A stretch of 64,000 bases of DNA from Pezizomycotina sp. ARF18 (Eukaryota > Ascomycota). A program made the translations under genes and the position numbers. Below the pieces are notes generated by a model. It was not told the DNA's origin and searched no databases. It saw nothing but the letters and a program-made list of their open reading frames with translations. Location of the stretch: NCBI GenBank assembly GCA_002224055.1, contig AZLU01000002.1, positions 672,827 to 736,826 on the forward strand, read 5' to 3'. Positions within the stretch are counted from its first letter, which is position 1, and every line of letters begins with the position of its first letter. Of this stretch, positions 24,801 through 35,479 are shown piece after piece.

Positions 24801-26788
24801 GACTTCAGCCGTCGAAGAAGGGCCCACATCAGAGGACCCATTGGCTATTTTGCTAGTATATTCCTCCTGATACTGCTTCAATGAAAGCATGGTCTCCTTA
24901 AGAATAGCACCGTCAATTTCGAGAGCTCATCTAGAAAGCTCGCGCGGCGACCGTTTCCGGTATTGCCAGGTACAGCATTCCGTCTTTATGCTCAACGCCA
25001 TCCGTGCTAATCTTATCCCATAATATACCTGGATCGCAGCTGTTGTAATCAGTGACGTATATCGGAAGCCCCATATCAAGACACAGGTTCAGAATTCTCT
25101 CTAAATCTGCCAACGATAGTATCCCCTTCAAATACGAGATATAGGAAGAAATCGCCATTCCAATAGAAACGCATTCGCCGTGCGGTAGTTCGTACCGTAC
25201 TAGGCCCTCAATAATATGTCCGAATTCATGGCCGAAATCGACGAGCCTTATCAAGCTTTCTTCGTGGAGGTTCGGCTGTAGCTCTTCCAGCTTGTGAGGA
25301 CGGATAAGTATATCACCTCGTCCGTGTAAATCGCATTGTAGCCAGTGTCGCGCCGGTGGTGTTTTTCTATTACTTCGAATAACCGGTACTCTTCAGTATC
25401 GCCATCTTTATCGCCTCCGCTAATCCGCACGCAAATTCTCTCTGCGGTAGTGTATGCAGGAAGCTCGCCGGATCGTTAAGGCATGCAACCGGCGCAAAGT
25501 ACCTTCCAATGCAGTTTTTGCTTTCGCCCAGATTCACGCCGACTTTGACCCCGACTCCGGCGTCGATTATTCCGAGTAACGTTGTGGGTATCCGCACGTA
25601 GTCGGTACCGCCCTTGTACATCGCTGCAGCAAATCCAACGACGTCCATGATTGTCCCTCCTCCAACGACAACAAACATATCACTGCTTGACATACTCAAC
25701 GCGATAGCAGCGTCAATGATTCTTAATACATTATCGCTATCCTTGCGATTACTCGATATGCGCATGGGAAGGATACGGTAATTGTCGATAGCAGAGGTAT
25801 GCATTTTGAAGTAGGAGGTGATATCAGGGAGAGTATTTCCCGGGTAGTCGTCTACGATAACCAGGACCTTCTTTTTGCGCCCCTTCACGTTGTCGATGCA
25901 GTAATCTTGTATAAGTGTGCGATTGCTCTTGCCGAAATATCCTTAGCGGACGCAACGTGATATCGCACATCCTCCGACGTGGACCGTTCGTAAACCCATT
26001 GCTCGTACCTGCAGCCGCTAAGCTTCGTGCAACCTCTTTCTTATGCTGTAAGCCTAGGAAACTATATCGTAGAAGCTCGCCAACGGCGGATGATCGAGCT
26101 CCAATATGCCTTCATAGGCCTTCCCATTGTCCCCGCTTCTATGATCTAACGTAATCTTGCCGAAATCCGCGCTGTGGCAGCTGATGATGCCGGCTGCATC
26201 TGTCGGAACCGAGATCCAAGGTACGGACCGGCGGTATATCCCAGCGCGAAGCCCACGACATCGTTAACTAGCGTATCGCCGATTGCGATAAATAGATCTC
26301 TCCTCCTGATTCCGAACTTCTTGGCAGCTTCTATACGTCCGTAACTTTTCGTAGTGTCTTCTCTTGCCGCGTGAACGACAGTATCGCGTAGTCTTCCAGT
26401 AGCTTCGCCGACTTGCAGCGCCAAAAGTAGCTTTCGATCTGCGCCTTCCTGCTCTCCGGCAGCTGGCCGTCGACCACGACGAAGACCCTCCGCCTCTTCA
26501 AGCTGTTCCCCGTCGGATGGAAGTAATCTGACAGCTGTGGAAGCTTTATAGAAGCAATTTCGTCGGAATTGACTGCAGGTTGAAGTCAAATAGACCGTCC
26601 GAGCGGATGGCGCGATAGTCGACCTGCCGCCGGCTCAGGACTTCCATTCCATGGTTTCCATGTCGATCTCCCCACTCGTGGACACCGTACTTGCGCCCGT
26701 TGCTTGCAATTGCCACCTCGCTGTTGCCGTTACTACTATCATTAGAATTGCCGTTTCGCGCGTTTTCCGGAGCTTGTGTCGCAGTCAT
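20516..26788 (-). CDS. Multidomain cyclitol-type enzyme: SPC-SPC-ROK kinase-MDR-PGI fusion
   Basis: About 6.27 kb (about 2,090 codons) of coding sequence run from ATG at 26788 (MTATQAPENARNGN) to the stop at 20516. Domains in order: a degenerate sugar-phosphate cyclase (SPC) domain, a full SPC domain, a linker of about 200 residues, a ROK kinase, a zinc MDR dehydrogenase and a phosphoglucose-isomerase-like domain. There is no intergenic space: at each junction coding sequence continues once the frame is changed, and there are no promoter-like gaps. Roughly 18-20 small frame changes occur, most likely assembly indels or mutations rather than introns, since no GT-AG pairs fit. In bacteria, separate proteins of the first three classes make C7 cyclitols (AcbC/ValA, AcbM/ValC, AcbL). 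The whole resembles AROM in logic, but lacks EPSP synthase, shikimate kinase and the other AROM domains. Product and activity are inferred, not shown. Confidence 0.65.
21850..23039 (-). CDS. Domain 4: zinc-dependent medium-chain dehydrogenase (sorbitol-DH-like)
   Basis: Starts AVIKAIGEPTLSLVNNRTIP. YTGICTTDLQILR and VVLGHEGVLRVIEVGKDVKG carry the catalytic-zinc Cys and His-Glu of MDR enzymes. PAYTLIEPLSCIVAAQG and VLVLGAGIMGLMFVLTSR form the hinge and the Rossmann GxGxxG. IFVCVSMGQGASSAQDAA and VNEGGLIYLFAGF match the nucleotide-binding half, and KKFYLSGHRGSRLQD the C-terminal part. It would oxidise or reduce a polyol or cyclitol with NAD(P). AcbL of acarbose synthesis is of this class. The structural-zinc Cys cluster is not seen. 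Frame changes lie near 22970, 22540 and 22450. The fused position directly after a kinase suggests it acts on the phosphorylated product. Confidence 0.75.
23040..24899 (-). CDS. Domain 3: linker plus ROK-family sugar/cyclitol kinase
   Basis: The first 200 or so residues (MLSLKQYQEEYTSKI..., GGILCPTGYPELFKP, MRDMNGFPLRLRSDAAMTQ) match nothing I recognise. Then VLVLDVGATNLRIGVLG is the ROK phosphate-binding motif. EVAISFGAVINNQGIVEDAS and TVLNDVSAAAWRYEDEGRF fit the sugar pocket and catalytic Asp region. GGEMGHVVVEPRS and the zinc motif CACGNIADLC followed by SGRGALRYAKR follow, with GLEKFIIVGGFAV near the end. AcbM and ValC, kinases for C7 cyclitols, belong to the glucokinase-like family, which suggests phosphorylation of the cyclase product, but glucose or another sugar is equally possible. 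Frame changes lie near 24537, 23775 and 23075. The domain ends GVGDDNDGLIGIGRYVQHL and leads without a stop into the dehydrogenase. Confidence 0.75.
24900..26049 (-). CDS. Domain 2: complete sugar-phosphate cyclase (EEVS-like)
   Basis: An NAD- and metal-dependent cyclase of the dehydroquinate synthase superfamily. Order of motifs: STSEDVRYHVASAKDI, KGRKKKVLVIVDD, VVVGGGTIMDVVGFAAAMYK, YVRIPTTLLGIIDAGVGVKV plus GVN, KNCIGRYFAPVACLNDPASF, EFACGLAEAIKMAI, HKLEELQPNLHEESLIRLVD, FGHEFGHIIE, ELPHGECVSIGMA. The Glu of GLAEAIK and the His of FGHEFGH and PHGE fit the three metal ligands. DAGVGVKVGVN is closer to 2-epi-5-epi-valiolone synthases than to dehydroquinate synthase (DSSVGGKTAVN), so sedoheptulose 7-phosphate is the likely substrate class. 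Frame changes lie near 25895, 25384, 25306 and 24935. The C-terminus runs on into the linker (LDELS...DGAILKETMLSLKQYQ). Whether the product is epi-valiolone, gadusol-type or another cyclitol cannot be read from sequence. Confidence 0.8.
26050..26788 (-). CDS. Domain 1: degenerate sugar-phosphate cyclase N-domain
   Basis: After a disordered Asn/Ser-rich lead comes YGVHEW...EVLSRRQVDYRAIRSDGLFD, the usual SPC opening. Then come RRRVFVVVDGQLPESRKAQI (beta strand and NAD region), AAKKFGIRRRDLFIAIGDT, NDVVGFALGYTAGPY, ISVPTDAAGIISCHSADFG, DHPPLASFYDI and HKKEVARSLAA. These align in order with active SPCs, but the glycine-rich GGG is GDT and the catalytic DAxVGxKxGVN segment is replaced. The C-terminal helical metal-binding half is absent because the second SPC domain begins at once. 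I read it as a non-catalytic copy from partial internal duplication. Frame changes lie near 26543, 26333, 26220 and 26055. Overlap of the last residues with the start of domain 2 makes the exact border uncertain. Confidence 0.6.
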
Positions 26789-28064
26789 TTCGAATTCCTT
26801 TGAAAAATTAAAATAACGAACACTCTTATAAGCTGTGAGGCTCTGAAATAGCTCTGAAGTTCTGTAATTCTCGTGATTTCCTAGTCTACAACGGCAATGG
26901 CCCGATATTAATGTATTTAACAAATTAACAACTGTCGCGGAAAACCCAAGAAAACACCAAGAGAAAATCGCCATCTTCCTTTCACAATCAATTCTGAGCC
27001 AACGAATAGGACAGCAGAACCCTTGCATGCGCAGGTTCGTTTTTCCCCCTATACAGCTACATATACTCCTCAGCCGTGCATTTCGGCGTTTTCTTAGCTT
27101 AATAGTTTATCACTCCACTCGAGCTCTTATAGCTTGCAGATGTATTCAAGGTCTAGACGTCTGGACTTTCTCCGCTTGGTTATAGGGAGCTCTACTAATA
27201 AATTTAACCCCTTATCCTTCACATGAGAAAAGGCTAAGAGCTTGGAGGGAAGCTAACCACATATGTTAGTTGCATTGTTTGTTTGAATACGATAGCAGGA
27301 TAGGGAGGCCGCCGGCGCTCCGGAGTCTTGCCACCGATATTAAATTTTCTCTAGAGATATCGATGCTACCCCTCGGTGCTACACCCCACTTTTTTTTCCT
27401 GCTCTCGCATACACCCGTGATAGGCGACGTTTATTACAATTTTTTAAGTATAATTGAATCGCGACTCGAGATAAGGATCGTGTAAAAGTCTAATAGCGAT
27501 AACTGGAGCTTGTTAATTATTAACCTTGCAATCGTTTATTGATATTACAAAGATAGTAGTCTTACGGAGAAGTATTGAGAATCCATCAATCAGAGATATC
27601 AATTGCCGGTTAATATTGTCTTATATTTTATTCCATCTGATAACGCTTGCCGGTGGCGAACCACCGCACGGTCCGGCGCCGCAAATTCGTCATTTTGCCA
27701 GCATGTTGCGTGAACATGTAGACCATCGACAAGGAAACAAATTATATTTACCTGGCGCCTCTAATGAAAAATTCGATGCTATTATTAATGATAGCTCATT
27801 CATCTTTCTATCATACAGCTAAGAGGATCATATATTGCTAAATTGTGTATATTCCTGCGTAAAATACTTTAATTCTATAAAAATTCGGGAAAAACTCAGA
27901 ACAAAGTATATGCTTCGCTGTCGATGCAGATATATAACAATTTTGCCCAAGACAATAATGCATTTTAACCCCGGAATATACAAGGACTCGAGAAGCCCTC
28001 TTTCTTAATCCGAAAGTCAATTTTAAAACCTTCATCACTTATAAACCCCATCGTCATCCTTACA
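26789..28064. other. Intergenic region upstream of the multidomain gene
   Basis: AT-rich, no supported gene. An open frame at 27526-27822 has no domain. A strong small hairpin (CGGTGG-CGAA-CCACCG) lies at about 27651-27666. The promoter of the minus-strand multidomain gene should lie just above 26788; I see no clear TATA. Confidence 0.45.
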
Positions 28065-29720
28065 CTAAAAGAATCTCCACACCGAGTTCACTGGCTTCTT
28101 CGCCTTAAACCCTCCGTACCATTTACACGCCGGGTACAGTATCGCAGACCTAGCAGATATGTCAGCCAGTACACCGCTGCGGCCCAACACCGACCTCATT
28201 CCCTCCCCTAAAGGGATCGTCGCGGCCGAGCTCGTGCCCGAATAGCGCTTTCGCGGGAATCCCAGTAACTCGTACAGCATCATGTGCGCCACGTAGAAGA
28301 ACAGCGCCGACGTGCCGTACGCCAGTAGCGGCTGCATTTTAGACGCGTACTTAACCGGAATAGCACGAATATACCTAATAGCAGGAAATTCGCGCTCATG
28401 GTCAAACTAGCGTACGAGAACTCGGTGGGTACTTAACCACGTAAAAGAACGCGCGGAAGGAGGTTAGGTATTGGTTCTTATCCGGATGCGCGGTGTGTTC
28501 TGGCATGCGGAGGCAGTCTTCGGAGAGGTTTCCGAAGTGGAGTAAGCGGGTCATTACGAAGAGGAGGAAGAAGAGGATTCCGGCGAGGACGTTGAAGACA
28601 TTGACTTTTATTTCAGAGGGTTGTGCCGGAGGGGCGGGAGAGGACCAGGCGGGCGTAGAGGATACCGAGGAAGGCAAAGGATATCCAGCTCAAAGGGGCG
28701 AATGGGGACATGATGCCGTGCTCGAGGTCGAAGACAGGTAGAACCAGAAGTCGAACCAGGCACCTAATTCAGAGCCAAGGAAGGGTGGAAGACTTGGTTT
28801 CTTTTCGTCGAAAGCTACGAACGTATCCGAAGTGCAGCGACCTCCGTCAGGGGATAGCCATTGGTTCATGTATAGCGTTGCAGCGGTTACGATGAGAGAA
28901 TACCGTTGTGACGTGCCAAGATATCGTCGCCGCCCGCTCTTCGTTGCTATTATTCGAGTTTTCTAGCAGGGCCTGCGATTCATATCGTTACTGTCATCCT
29001 CACGCTCAATATTTGCTTTGGATCGGGCCTCTTCGCTATTACACCCGTGAACCACCGCTCCGAAGTATCAAAACCTAACCAAATCAATCCAGCCACAACA
29101 TAATCTATCGCGAGGGCTAATAATATCGGATTCAATATCCAAATTTCCTCTACCACTGAGTAACGTCAAAAGACCTGATTTACGGCCGCCAACGCAAATC
29201 CGCGCAACGCGAAGTGTTGTGCCATCCGCTTTTTCCCACCGACTTTTCTCCGCGAGCGGCCAAAGTACACTAACACCATACCCAATAGGAAAACAAAACC
29301 GGGCGCGCAGAGGTGCGTTAACATCCGGCATATCCACGCTATCGTATATTCCATTCCTTAGCGACCTGTCCGTCCGCTTCGGATCTCTCGCTACGCCGTG
29401 TTCCCATGCTCCGAGACTCAAGGCAGAATGGTCGATCGCCTGCAAGACATTAGGAGGCCACGGAGTAAATCGGGAGCCAAAGCACGAGGCGAGGGCGTTT
29501 TGTACGGAGACGAACGGATGGGGTGAGAATCCCTGTCGGAGGGTGTTGTAGGGTTGACACAGCGCCGTAGTTTCTGACCATTTTGTGTAATATTCGACGG
29601 CAGCGACGGTTCATTGTTTTCGTCGGGCGGCGGAGGGCGCGGGTGCTGGTGTTGGGAGAACTGAGTCTCCTGAACCGATGGATCCGACGCCGGATCCGCC
29701 GGGTGCGAGAACGACGACAT
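28065..29720 (-). CDS. HGSNAT-like membrane acetyltransferase (PF07786/DUF1624 type)
   Basis: ATG at 29720 opens a polar N-terminus (MSSFSHPADPASD...). APDLLRGLLM plus a frame change plus LQAIDHSALSLGAWEHG is the family signature (DLLRGLxMVLxAxDHxxxxLG...W). MLTHLCAPGFVFLLGMVLVY and MAQHFALRGFALAAVNQVF follow, then a membrane segment NPILLALAIDYVVAGLIWLG. Later come VNVFNVLAGILFFLLFVMTR, a YFxVVKYPPS-type motif (FFYVVKYPPS) and PLLAYGTSALFFYVAHMMLY, all in the order expected. The family moves acetyl groups across membranes onto sugars, as in heparan-alpha-glucosaminide N-acetyltransferase. Fungal members are common and their substrates mostly unknown. It lies 1.3 kb upstream of, and on the same strand as, the multidomain gene. 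There are at least five frame changes. Confidence 0.7.
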
Positions 29721-30480
29721 CGTCAGGCTATTCGGAATGAAATAAGAAGCCTAAGGGAATGCTATATCATTTCCCAAAGATGATGATTTCTATAAAAGGA
29801 TAAACGAATCTGACATGGGGCTTCAGCATTTTTAAAAGAATGACTGTTAGTGAAAAACGGGACAAAGATCCTTCGGCCTTCTCGTTTCGCAATCCATTTT
29901 CGACGTTGATTACGCAAACAAAGCGGACTTTCGGATGAACAACAAAGTACCGAGCCAATACAACGTTCGCCGTGCATTTACAACGGACTTGAGGTTCGAT
30001 CTTCAAATCCAGGGGTAATGAGGCACATTTTGAGAGTAATCCTCAATTTGTGACTTATTAACGCCGCGGCACGGCCGATCTGTAAGCACTGGAGTCTTTG
30101 ATGATTCCGAAGTGCTTTATTGAGGCTCTTCTGCACGTCTATTCATAGTCGGTTACAGGATATTATTGCCTCTATATTTTGTAGAACATTCCTTTACGGG
30201 CTCCGGCTGTTTGCAGATAAACATTATCACCAACCCAAGCTAGACTAAGTAAATTTACGTAAATAGATATCATTCGAAGTATTCATATCTTCCTATCTTA
30301 AGCCTCCTAGCCTATTAACCTATTCCTTTGATCACTATGAAGTATTAGCCTCTTCTCAAAACTTCTATCGTATCCCCATTGCCCTCGGTGCCCTAAGAGC
30401 ATGAGCGACATTTTATAGTCAAGGTAGAGTCTTTAACGATCCATTCCTATGTTTTATTCTAGAACCTATATAATTATAAA
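29721..30480. other. Intergenic region
   Basis: AT-rich and without a supported gene. Open frames on the minus strand near 29762-30006 overlap each other and carry no domain. Confidence 0.45.
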
Positions 30481-30843
30481 ATGTTAAAAAGTAATTCTAT
30501 CTTGAGTAAAGTCTGTTATACATGGCGAGGGTCTTCTTATGTAGAAGCTCATATAAATATATTTATCTGTGATGTCCTATCGAGCAGCTGCATATTTGTT
30601 TGCTTCATTTTTTTGGGGTTTTACATAAAATATTGCGAAGATCAATATCTACCAGGAAGATTTTACCCATTGTTCACTTCTTATGATTGGGGATCGATGG
30701 TGCATGGCGATGACCTTCAAACTACCCGTACCTTGATTGAGCTATATCGTTCTCGTAAATACTTAATAAATTGGCCATCAATTCAGGCGGCATTAAGCAA
30801 TAGAGGGTATCAGGAAGCTGGGTGTCCTATGGTATTACTCTGA
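30481..30843 (+). CDS. Hypothetical 120-residue protein
   Basis: An uninterrupted frame with a hydrophobic middle (ICDVLSSSCIFVCFIFLGFY) and a polar C-terminal part (YDWGSMVHGDDLQTTRTLIE, INWPSIQAALSNRGYQ). Stop at 30841, followed by a T run. No family recognised and no flanking exon evident. It may be chance. Confidence 0.2.
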   Translation: MLKSNSILSKVCYTWRGSSYVEAHINIFICDVLSSSCIFVCFIFLGFYIKYCEDQYLPGRFYPLFTSYDWGSMVHGDDLQTTRTLIELYRSRKYLINWPSIQAALSNRGYQEAGCPMVLL

Positions 30844-30859
30844 GGTATTTTTTTTTTTT

Positions 30860-31892
30860 TTTCAGAAGTAGATTTGTACGTAGTTTCTTTCGACAGAAAT
30901 CTTTAGTTCGAGTGACTCAACAGCCCAGACTTCTGAACCGCGATGTTAATTCAGTGATATTGTAACTCAGTTATCTGCTATATTCATACACTGCAGTATC
31001 TTGGGGCGTACCACGGAGCGTCGGCTACCTTTCCAATTTTGAATACTCCGAGACCACGTATCCAAATTATTTAAATCTCCAACTCATCATTCATATAGTA
31101 GATATCTTTACTTGGAGAGATATTTAAATTTCTGGCGCATAATTATTTATTGTGTAATTTATATATATATTTTATTTTTGTAACCGGTGAAAGTGCAATA
31201 GTTAAAACATGAAAGGATGAGTACAGATGGATACATTGTCAAACTATATCAATGCATAGCTTTCCTACCCTTTACCTATATAAGTCGTGTCGAGTACCAT
31301 TAACCTATACAGCTTATTGCTGTTCTCTAAGCAGGACTGGTTCAAAGCACCAATGAATCTCAAGCTTGCTTTCGTCTATAAGAGATCTTATTACTGCAAC
31401 GTAATGTTTAAGGGAATCTTTAATGATTGTATATTGATATAAAATTGATAGCTCAACTATAAAAGCGGGTTCTGATTTTGTGCAATTATTGAGGATTTCG
31501 GAGTTTGAGAACTATATTCTTGCCACCTGGGACTCGAAGATCTGGATATTTGGTTGTGGCGCTGGGCATGGATAAATTAAGCGAACCCGCAAGTAGGTAC
31601 ACGTGGAAATTGAACGAGGCTGCGGCTTGCATATAGAGAAGGCGTGCCCAAAATCCTCGTGCACGAAGGAATGTGCAAGAGGAGGCTTTTTGGATTGGCA
31701 CCCGAATCCATTGCCTTGCTTCATAATTCTTCATGATTGCCGCCTATTTCATGATGCCTTATACTATGAGGTTTGATATTTCAGGGAGTTACGCACCAGA
31801 GCCTACATAACCATAATAATATCTAGGTTGATATCGCTACTGAGCAAGAGTTCGTATGTTCCATCGCAAGATTTCCTTCGGTAGGATCAGAC
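30860..31892. other. Intergenic region
   Basis: AT-rich; no supported gene. Overlapping minus-strand frames at 31486-31734 are not recognised. Confidence 0.45.
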
Positions 31893-33208
31893 ATGTCGGG
31901 TTTAGAGATCGCGTCGAGTATCGTCGGCATATTAGCGGGGTAGCCACCATCAGCAATATCCTCTCTAGGCTAAATAGCGAACTTAAGAGGTCACACAAGT
32001 TTATAGACTGCCTCTTGCACGATATGGATTTCATCAAAAGTTATCTCGAAGACCTCAGAGCGTCTTACGAAGCAGCCAACATCCCTGGACATCTAGTCAG
32101 GTCTGATAAAGAAAGAGTAGCAAAATATAAGGTCATGGTCCAAGAAATCGAGGATCTGGTTCAAAACACCTACAATTCACTACACCAACGCGGCACCTGG
32201 AGTATGGTAAAGACCAATGTGAAACTGTCGAAAGATGATATTGACCTGATGAACCGCAAGGTTATGAGCCTGCGGCTGGATTTAGTCCAAGCTAGCACTA
32301 CTATCGGCAATAGGATGCTCGGTGCGCTACATCAGCAAAATACGGCGACTAGAGGAATTCCCGGAGGAGACATAGCTGGACGCCACAAATTTGACACTCC
32401 CGAAGCTCTAGCTCATAAAGAAGAGGTCCGACTCCGTTATGCGCGCAAAGTACCCGTGAATTTCGATGAGGACGCAGGTTGGAGGACCGACGGTGAAGAC
32501 CAAATTGATGCGCCCCACGACTCTATGTATATAATCATACTCCATCAAATAACTGGGAAATGAATTCGAGCCGCGGCGCTGCTAAGCGATTGACTCTCGT
32601 TCCCTCTAACCACCATAGCAACCAGACAATTGTTAATCCTAGGGACCACAACGCCGTACGATCACCTTATTACTCTAATTACGATCCTTGAGTACCCATA
32701 CAACTGCAGGATCCCGATCGACCGTTAGTTCACCTGGAGCGTCCACAAATGGCCTGAGCTCGTTCAGTCGCACAATCTCGCATGAAGGTTCTGGATCGGC
32801 CATATCTTCTCAATCTCGCCAAAGTCGCTCAGTGGAACTTCCCGTATCATCACCTAACGCTAGTTATCCTTTGAGCCCGCAATCCCAGCAGGATGATTGG
32901 TATACTGCAAATAGGTCACCCCTCAACTATTACACATACCAAACAGCTTCAACACAGGCGCGTATGCCTGGACCGTCTACTGCGGGATCCCCGAACCCGG
33001 CACGGTTGTCCAAGTGCCCGATATGCCTACCCAGTCACCACTTGAGGATCACGCTACACGGCGGTATCATGCGTCAGAACACTACTTTGGAGGTCTGGCG
33101 GGCCATTTCGCTCTACCCAAGGGCGCAACGGGGACCCAGGCATGCATTACGATGAAAACGAGTTCAGGTATTGAATATGTTTTACAGTTACCGCGTACCT
33201 GTCGATAG
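31893..33208 (+). CDS. Helo-like N-terminal domain protein (STAND-type N-domain)
   Basis: ATG at 31893 gives MSGLEIASSIVGILAG and, after one frame change at about 31940, VATISNILSRLNSELKRSHK, the start of the fungal Helo_like_N domain found at the front of STAND/NLR and related proteins. A helical region follows (LLHDMDFIKSYLEDLRASYE, MVQEIEDLVQNTYNSLHQRG, LSKDDIDLMNRKVMSLRLDL) and ends near 32310. The rest is a Ser/Pro/Gln-rich disordered tail (about 32570-33000) with three frames used in turn, ending near 33200 (HYFGGLAGHFALPKGATGTQ). No NACHT or NB-ARC ATPase and no repeat domain follow, so it is a stand-alone N-domain protein, not a full NLR. Such domains can oligomerise or act in signalling; the function here is unknown. 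Confidence 0.6.
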
Positions 33209-33219
33209 TTAAGGCGCGA

Positions 33220-33605
33220 CGTTTTGCGGTGGTCGAAATCTGGAGGAGGGAGTGATTTCAAGCCCCAGATTGGCATCAATTGCTGTCAGCGCATTTGGTT
33301 CCTGAAAACGTCGGATAATGGGTGTAACAACATAATTGTATCAATAATGATATTTATCTATGTAATTCTATCTGTTTGTTACGAATCCTCGATTTTTGTA
33401 TACTTGCTAAGTTCACCATAAATTCCTGATGAGCGGTTCTCAGTTTCTTAATATGAGTTTCTTTTAGGTCAAAGCAGCATATGCTGCATAGTACAAGTAG
33501 AAGTATATATTATGCTAGAAAACTTTAGAAGTACTTCAGTAGTAACATAAAGAGGTATCTGACATGAAGCCTGGGAAATGGAGGTCAAAATATTGTAAGA
33601 CTAAT
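33220..33605. other. Intergenic region
   Basis: No gene recognised. AT-rich spacer between the Helo-like gene (plus) and the next gene (minus), so a convergent 3'-3' arrangement. Confidence 0.45.
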
Positions 33606-34640
33606 TTACAAAATCACCACTCGCGCTGGCCTGATAAGCTGTGAGGACTGAAAAGTCTTCAAAGGAGCGCTATATTTCCGGATGCCCGGCACTACTACCG
33701 CACCTACCATCCGCCCTTCACCCTTTTCAGTGAATATCGCTTTCATCTTATCTGGGTTGAATTCGAAATTAACATATGCGACTGTTCCTGGGTCGCACTT
33801 CTTCGCCTCTCCCACTTCGGCGGAACTGAAATCTTCCAGTCTCAGCTCCGCTTTATAAACCGCTTGTTGCTTACCGACTGCATAACCAAGGCTCGCGAAT
33901 CTCTGAACTACGTCACGGAGGTTGGCGTATTGCAGTGTCGGACTAGAGACTTTGCCTCTGACTAAGAACGCTGATAAGATACGATATAGGTGAACAGTTA
34001 TCTCAGACACTGCATCGCTCAAAAGAGAAGAATAATTTGGATCTTGTGTTAGACGATGATACATCACTATTCTCTGTCTTTGACGATCGCTGGTCTGTAG
34101 CCGAGGAAGATGAATCATTAGCCTATATCATAACCCCTATAAGAGATGCCGCCATAGGAACACTATGATTACCGAAAAAAAAAAAATAGGAGAAGGGGGA
34201 GAGGGGGCGGGAGCGTTTGACTCTTTCCCTGAGTTTTATTCTTACCACTGAGAGTTTTGATCTCTTCCAGTTCGGAACAGCAGAAGCAGGTAGAAAGGCA
34301 TTGTCCGCTAATGCGGAATATAGGTAAAACGCAGCGATTGCCCGTAGGGAGCAAGCTCTCATCCTGGGCGCTCGAAACAGGTATACAGCGCGACCCTTCA
34401 ATAGAACGTTGCGTTCGAGAATCATGGCTAAGTCCTTCTCGGAATCATGGCAAATTCGCGCTCAACTCGCTCCAAGGAGACCTCCTGCTCCGGGATATAA
34501 TAATTTTGGATGTGATCGAGAGCATATCATCCGCCGAATCGAAAAGCCTAGGATCGCATCGTCGTCCATTGGTTGGTCAAGGATGACATGCTCTTGAACG
34601 AGAGTTTGTTTCACCCCATGATCGACTCCTTGGCCCGTCG
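33606..34640 (-). CDS. Hypothetical protein, frame-broken
   Basis: The last 170 residues are open (DPNYSSLLSDAVSEITVHLY, VVQRFASLGYAVGKQQAVYK, PGTVAYVNFEFNPDKMKAIF, ending at 33606). Upstream, frames with similar composition join on: NYYIPEQEVSLERVEREFAM, then AIAAFYLYSALADNAFLPAS, then WKRSKLSVVRIKLR. N-terminal coding seems to reach about 34640 (EHVILDQPMDDDAILGFSIR). I do not recognise the family. The charged, mixed alpha/beta composition suggests a soluble protein. At least four frame changes. An A run at about 34175 inside the frame could mark an intron or an indel. Confidence 0.4.
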
Positions 34641-34747
34641 CGGAAATTTGGGCGGGTAACGGAGCTATTGCGTCTATACCGTGCTTCGAGGGGTCGCTGT
34701 AGGTTCCCGGCCCTTGCTTAACACTACTACTAGGGATAAAGCGCTAG

Positions 34748-35330
34748 TCCGAGTATACGTGTAGCTTGGGGAATGAGCTGTGCTGCTGTGGCGTAGGAAT
34801 AGTTTGGGGATTTGGTTTGCTGCTCTGGCTATATGTACTATCTGGAAGATTGGAGTATTTTCCCGCGTCCTGTTTGAGTTCGGCACTGGGTAGCTCGTAG
34901 GCTCTAGGTACCGAGCCTTCTACTTCGGCACTGGTAGCTCGTAGGCTCTAGGTATCGAGCCTCCCACTTCGTACCTAGGTGCCTCGTAGGATTTAGTTAC
35001 CGGGCCTTCCAGCTCTGAGAATATCCTTGGCTCGAAGCCGCGGCGGCGACTCATGGCATATATAAACCAGATGCTAGCTAGACTTATTATACAAGCGCAT
35101 CCAGCGCCGACACCAATGCCTACTTTTGCCCCAGTATTCAGGCCTCCAGGAACTGGGGGTCGTCGTTGCTGTCGGAGAAGGGGTTGAAGAAATTTTGCAT
35201 CTCCTGGCGTCTATACTGACTAGTTCCAAGGCTTATGATGAGAGCTCATCCAGATATTGGTCTTTGAAACTGCGGAGGACTCTTCAGTTTCACGAAGATG
35301 ACAGGACCTGCTGATATATGCGATCCGAAG
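34748..35330 (-). CDS. Single-pass membrane protein with Ser/Thr stalk and repeat tail
   Basis: On the minus strand a Ser/Thr/Pro stalk (KISSTPSPTATTTPSS) precedes GLNTGAKVGIGVGAGCACII plus SLASIWFIYAMSRRR, a classic fungal single-pass membrane segment with a basic stop-transfer end. The cytoplasmic tail carries SYEAPRYEVGGSIPRAYELP and a second near-identical copy (GSVPRAYELPSAELKQ), then KYSNLPDSTYSQSSKPNPQT, and stops at 34748. This is the layout of WSC/Mid2-like sensor or kelch-type surface proteins. The ectodomain upstream of 35330 could not be assigned with confidence, although coding-like pieces reach about 35470. One frame change sits exactly where the first tail repeat has CC and the second CCC. 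Confidence 0.5.
34881..34970 (-). repeat. Two-copy tandem repeat of about 45 bp in the tail of the membrane protein
   Basis: CCTAGAGCCTACGAGCTACC occurs twice, each followed by AGTGCCGAA. The copies differ mainly by one C in a C run, which shifts the reading frame. Confidence 0.75.
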
Positions 35331-35479
35331 AATAAAGACGATAGTCAGCGATTGAATTGTTTCAAGCGCGACTAGTCCGGAAATAAATGGCGGTCGTTTC
35401 GGGAGTCTGGCGCTGGGCCAATACGGTCCATCCCTTTCTATGTACCATGAATCTGTTGTCGAGAGCCTATCTATAACAC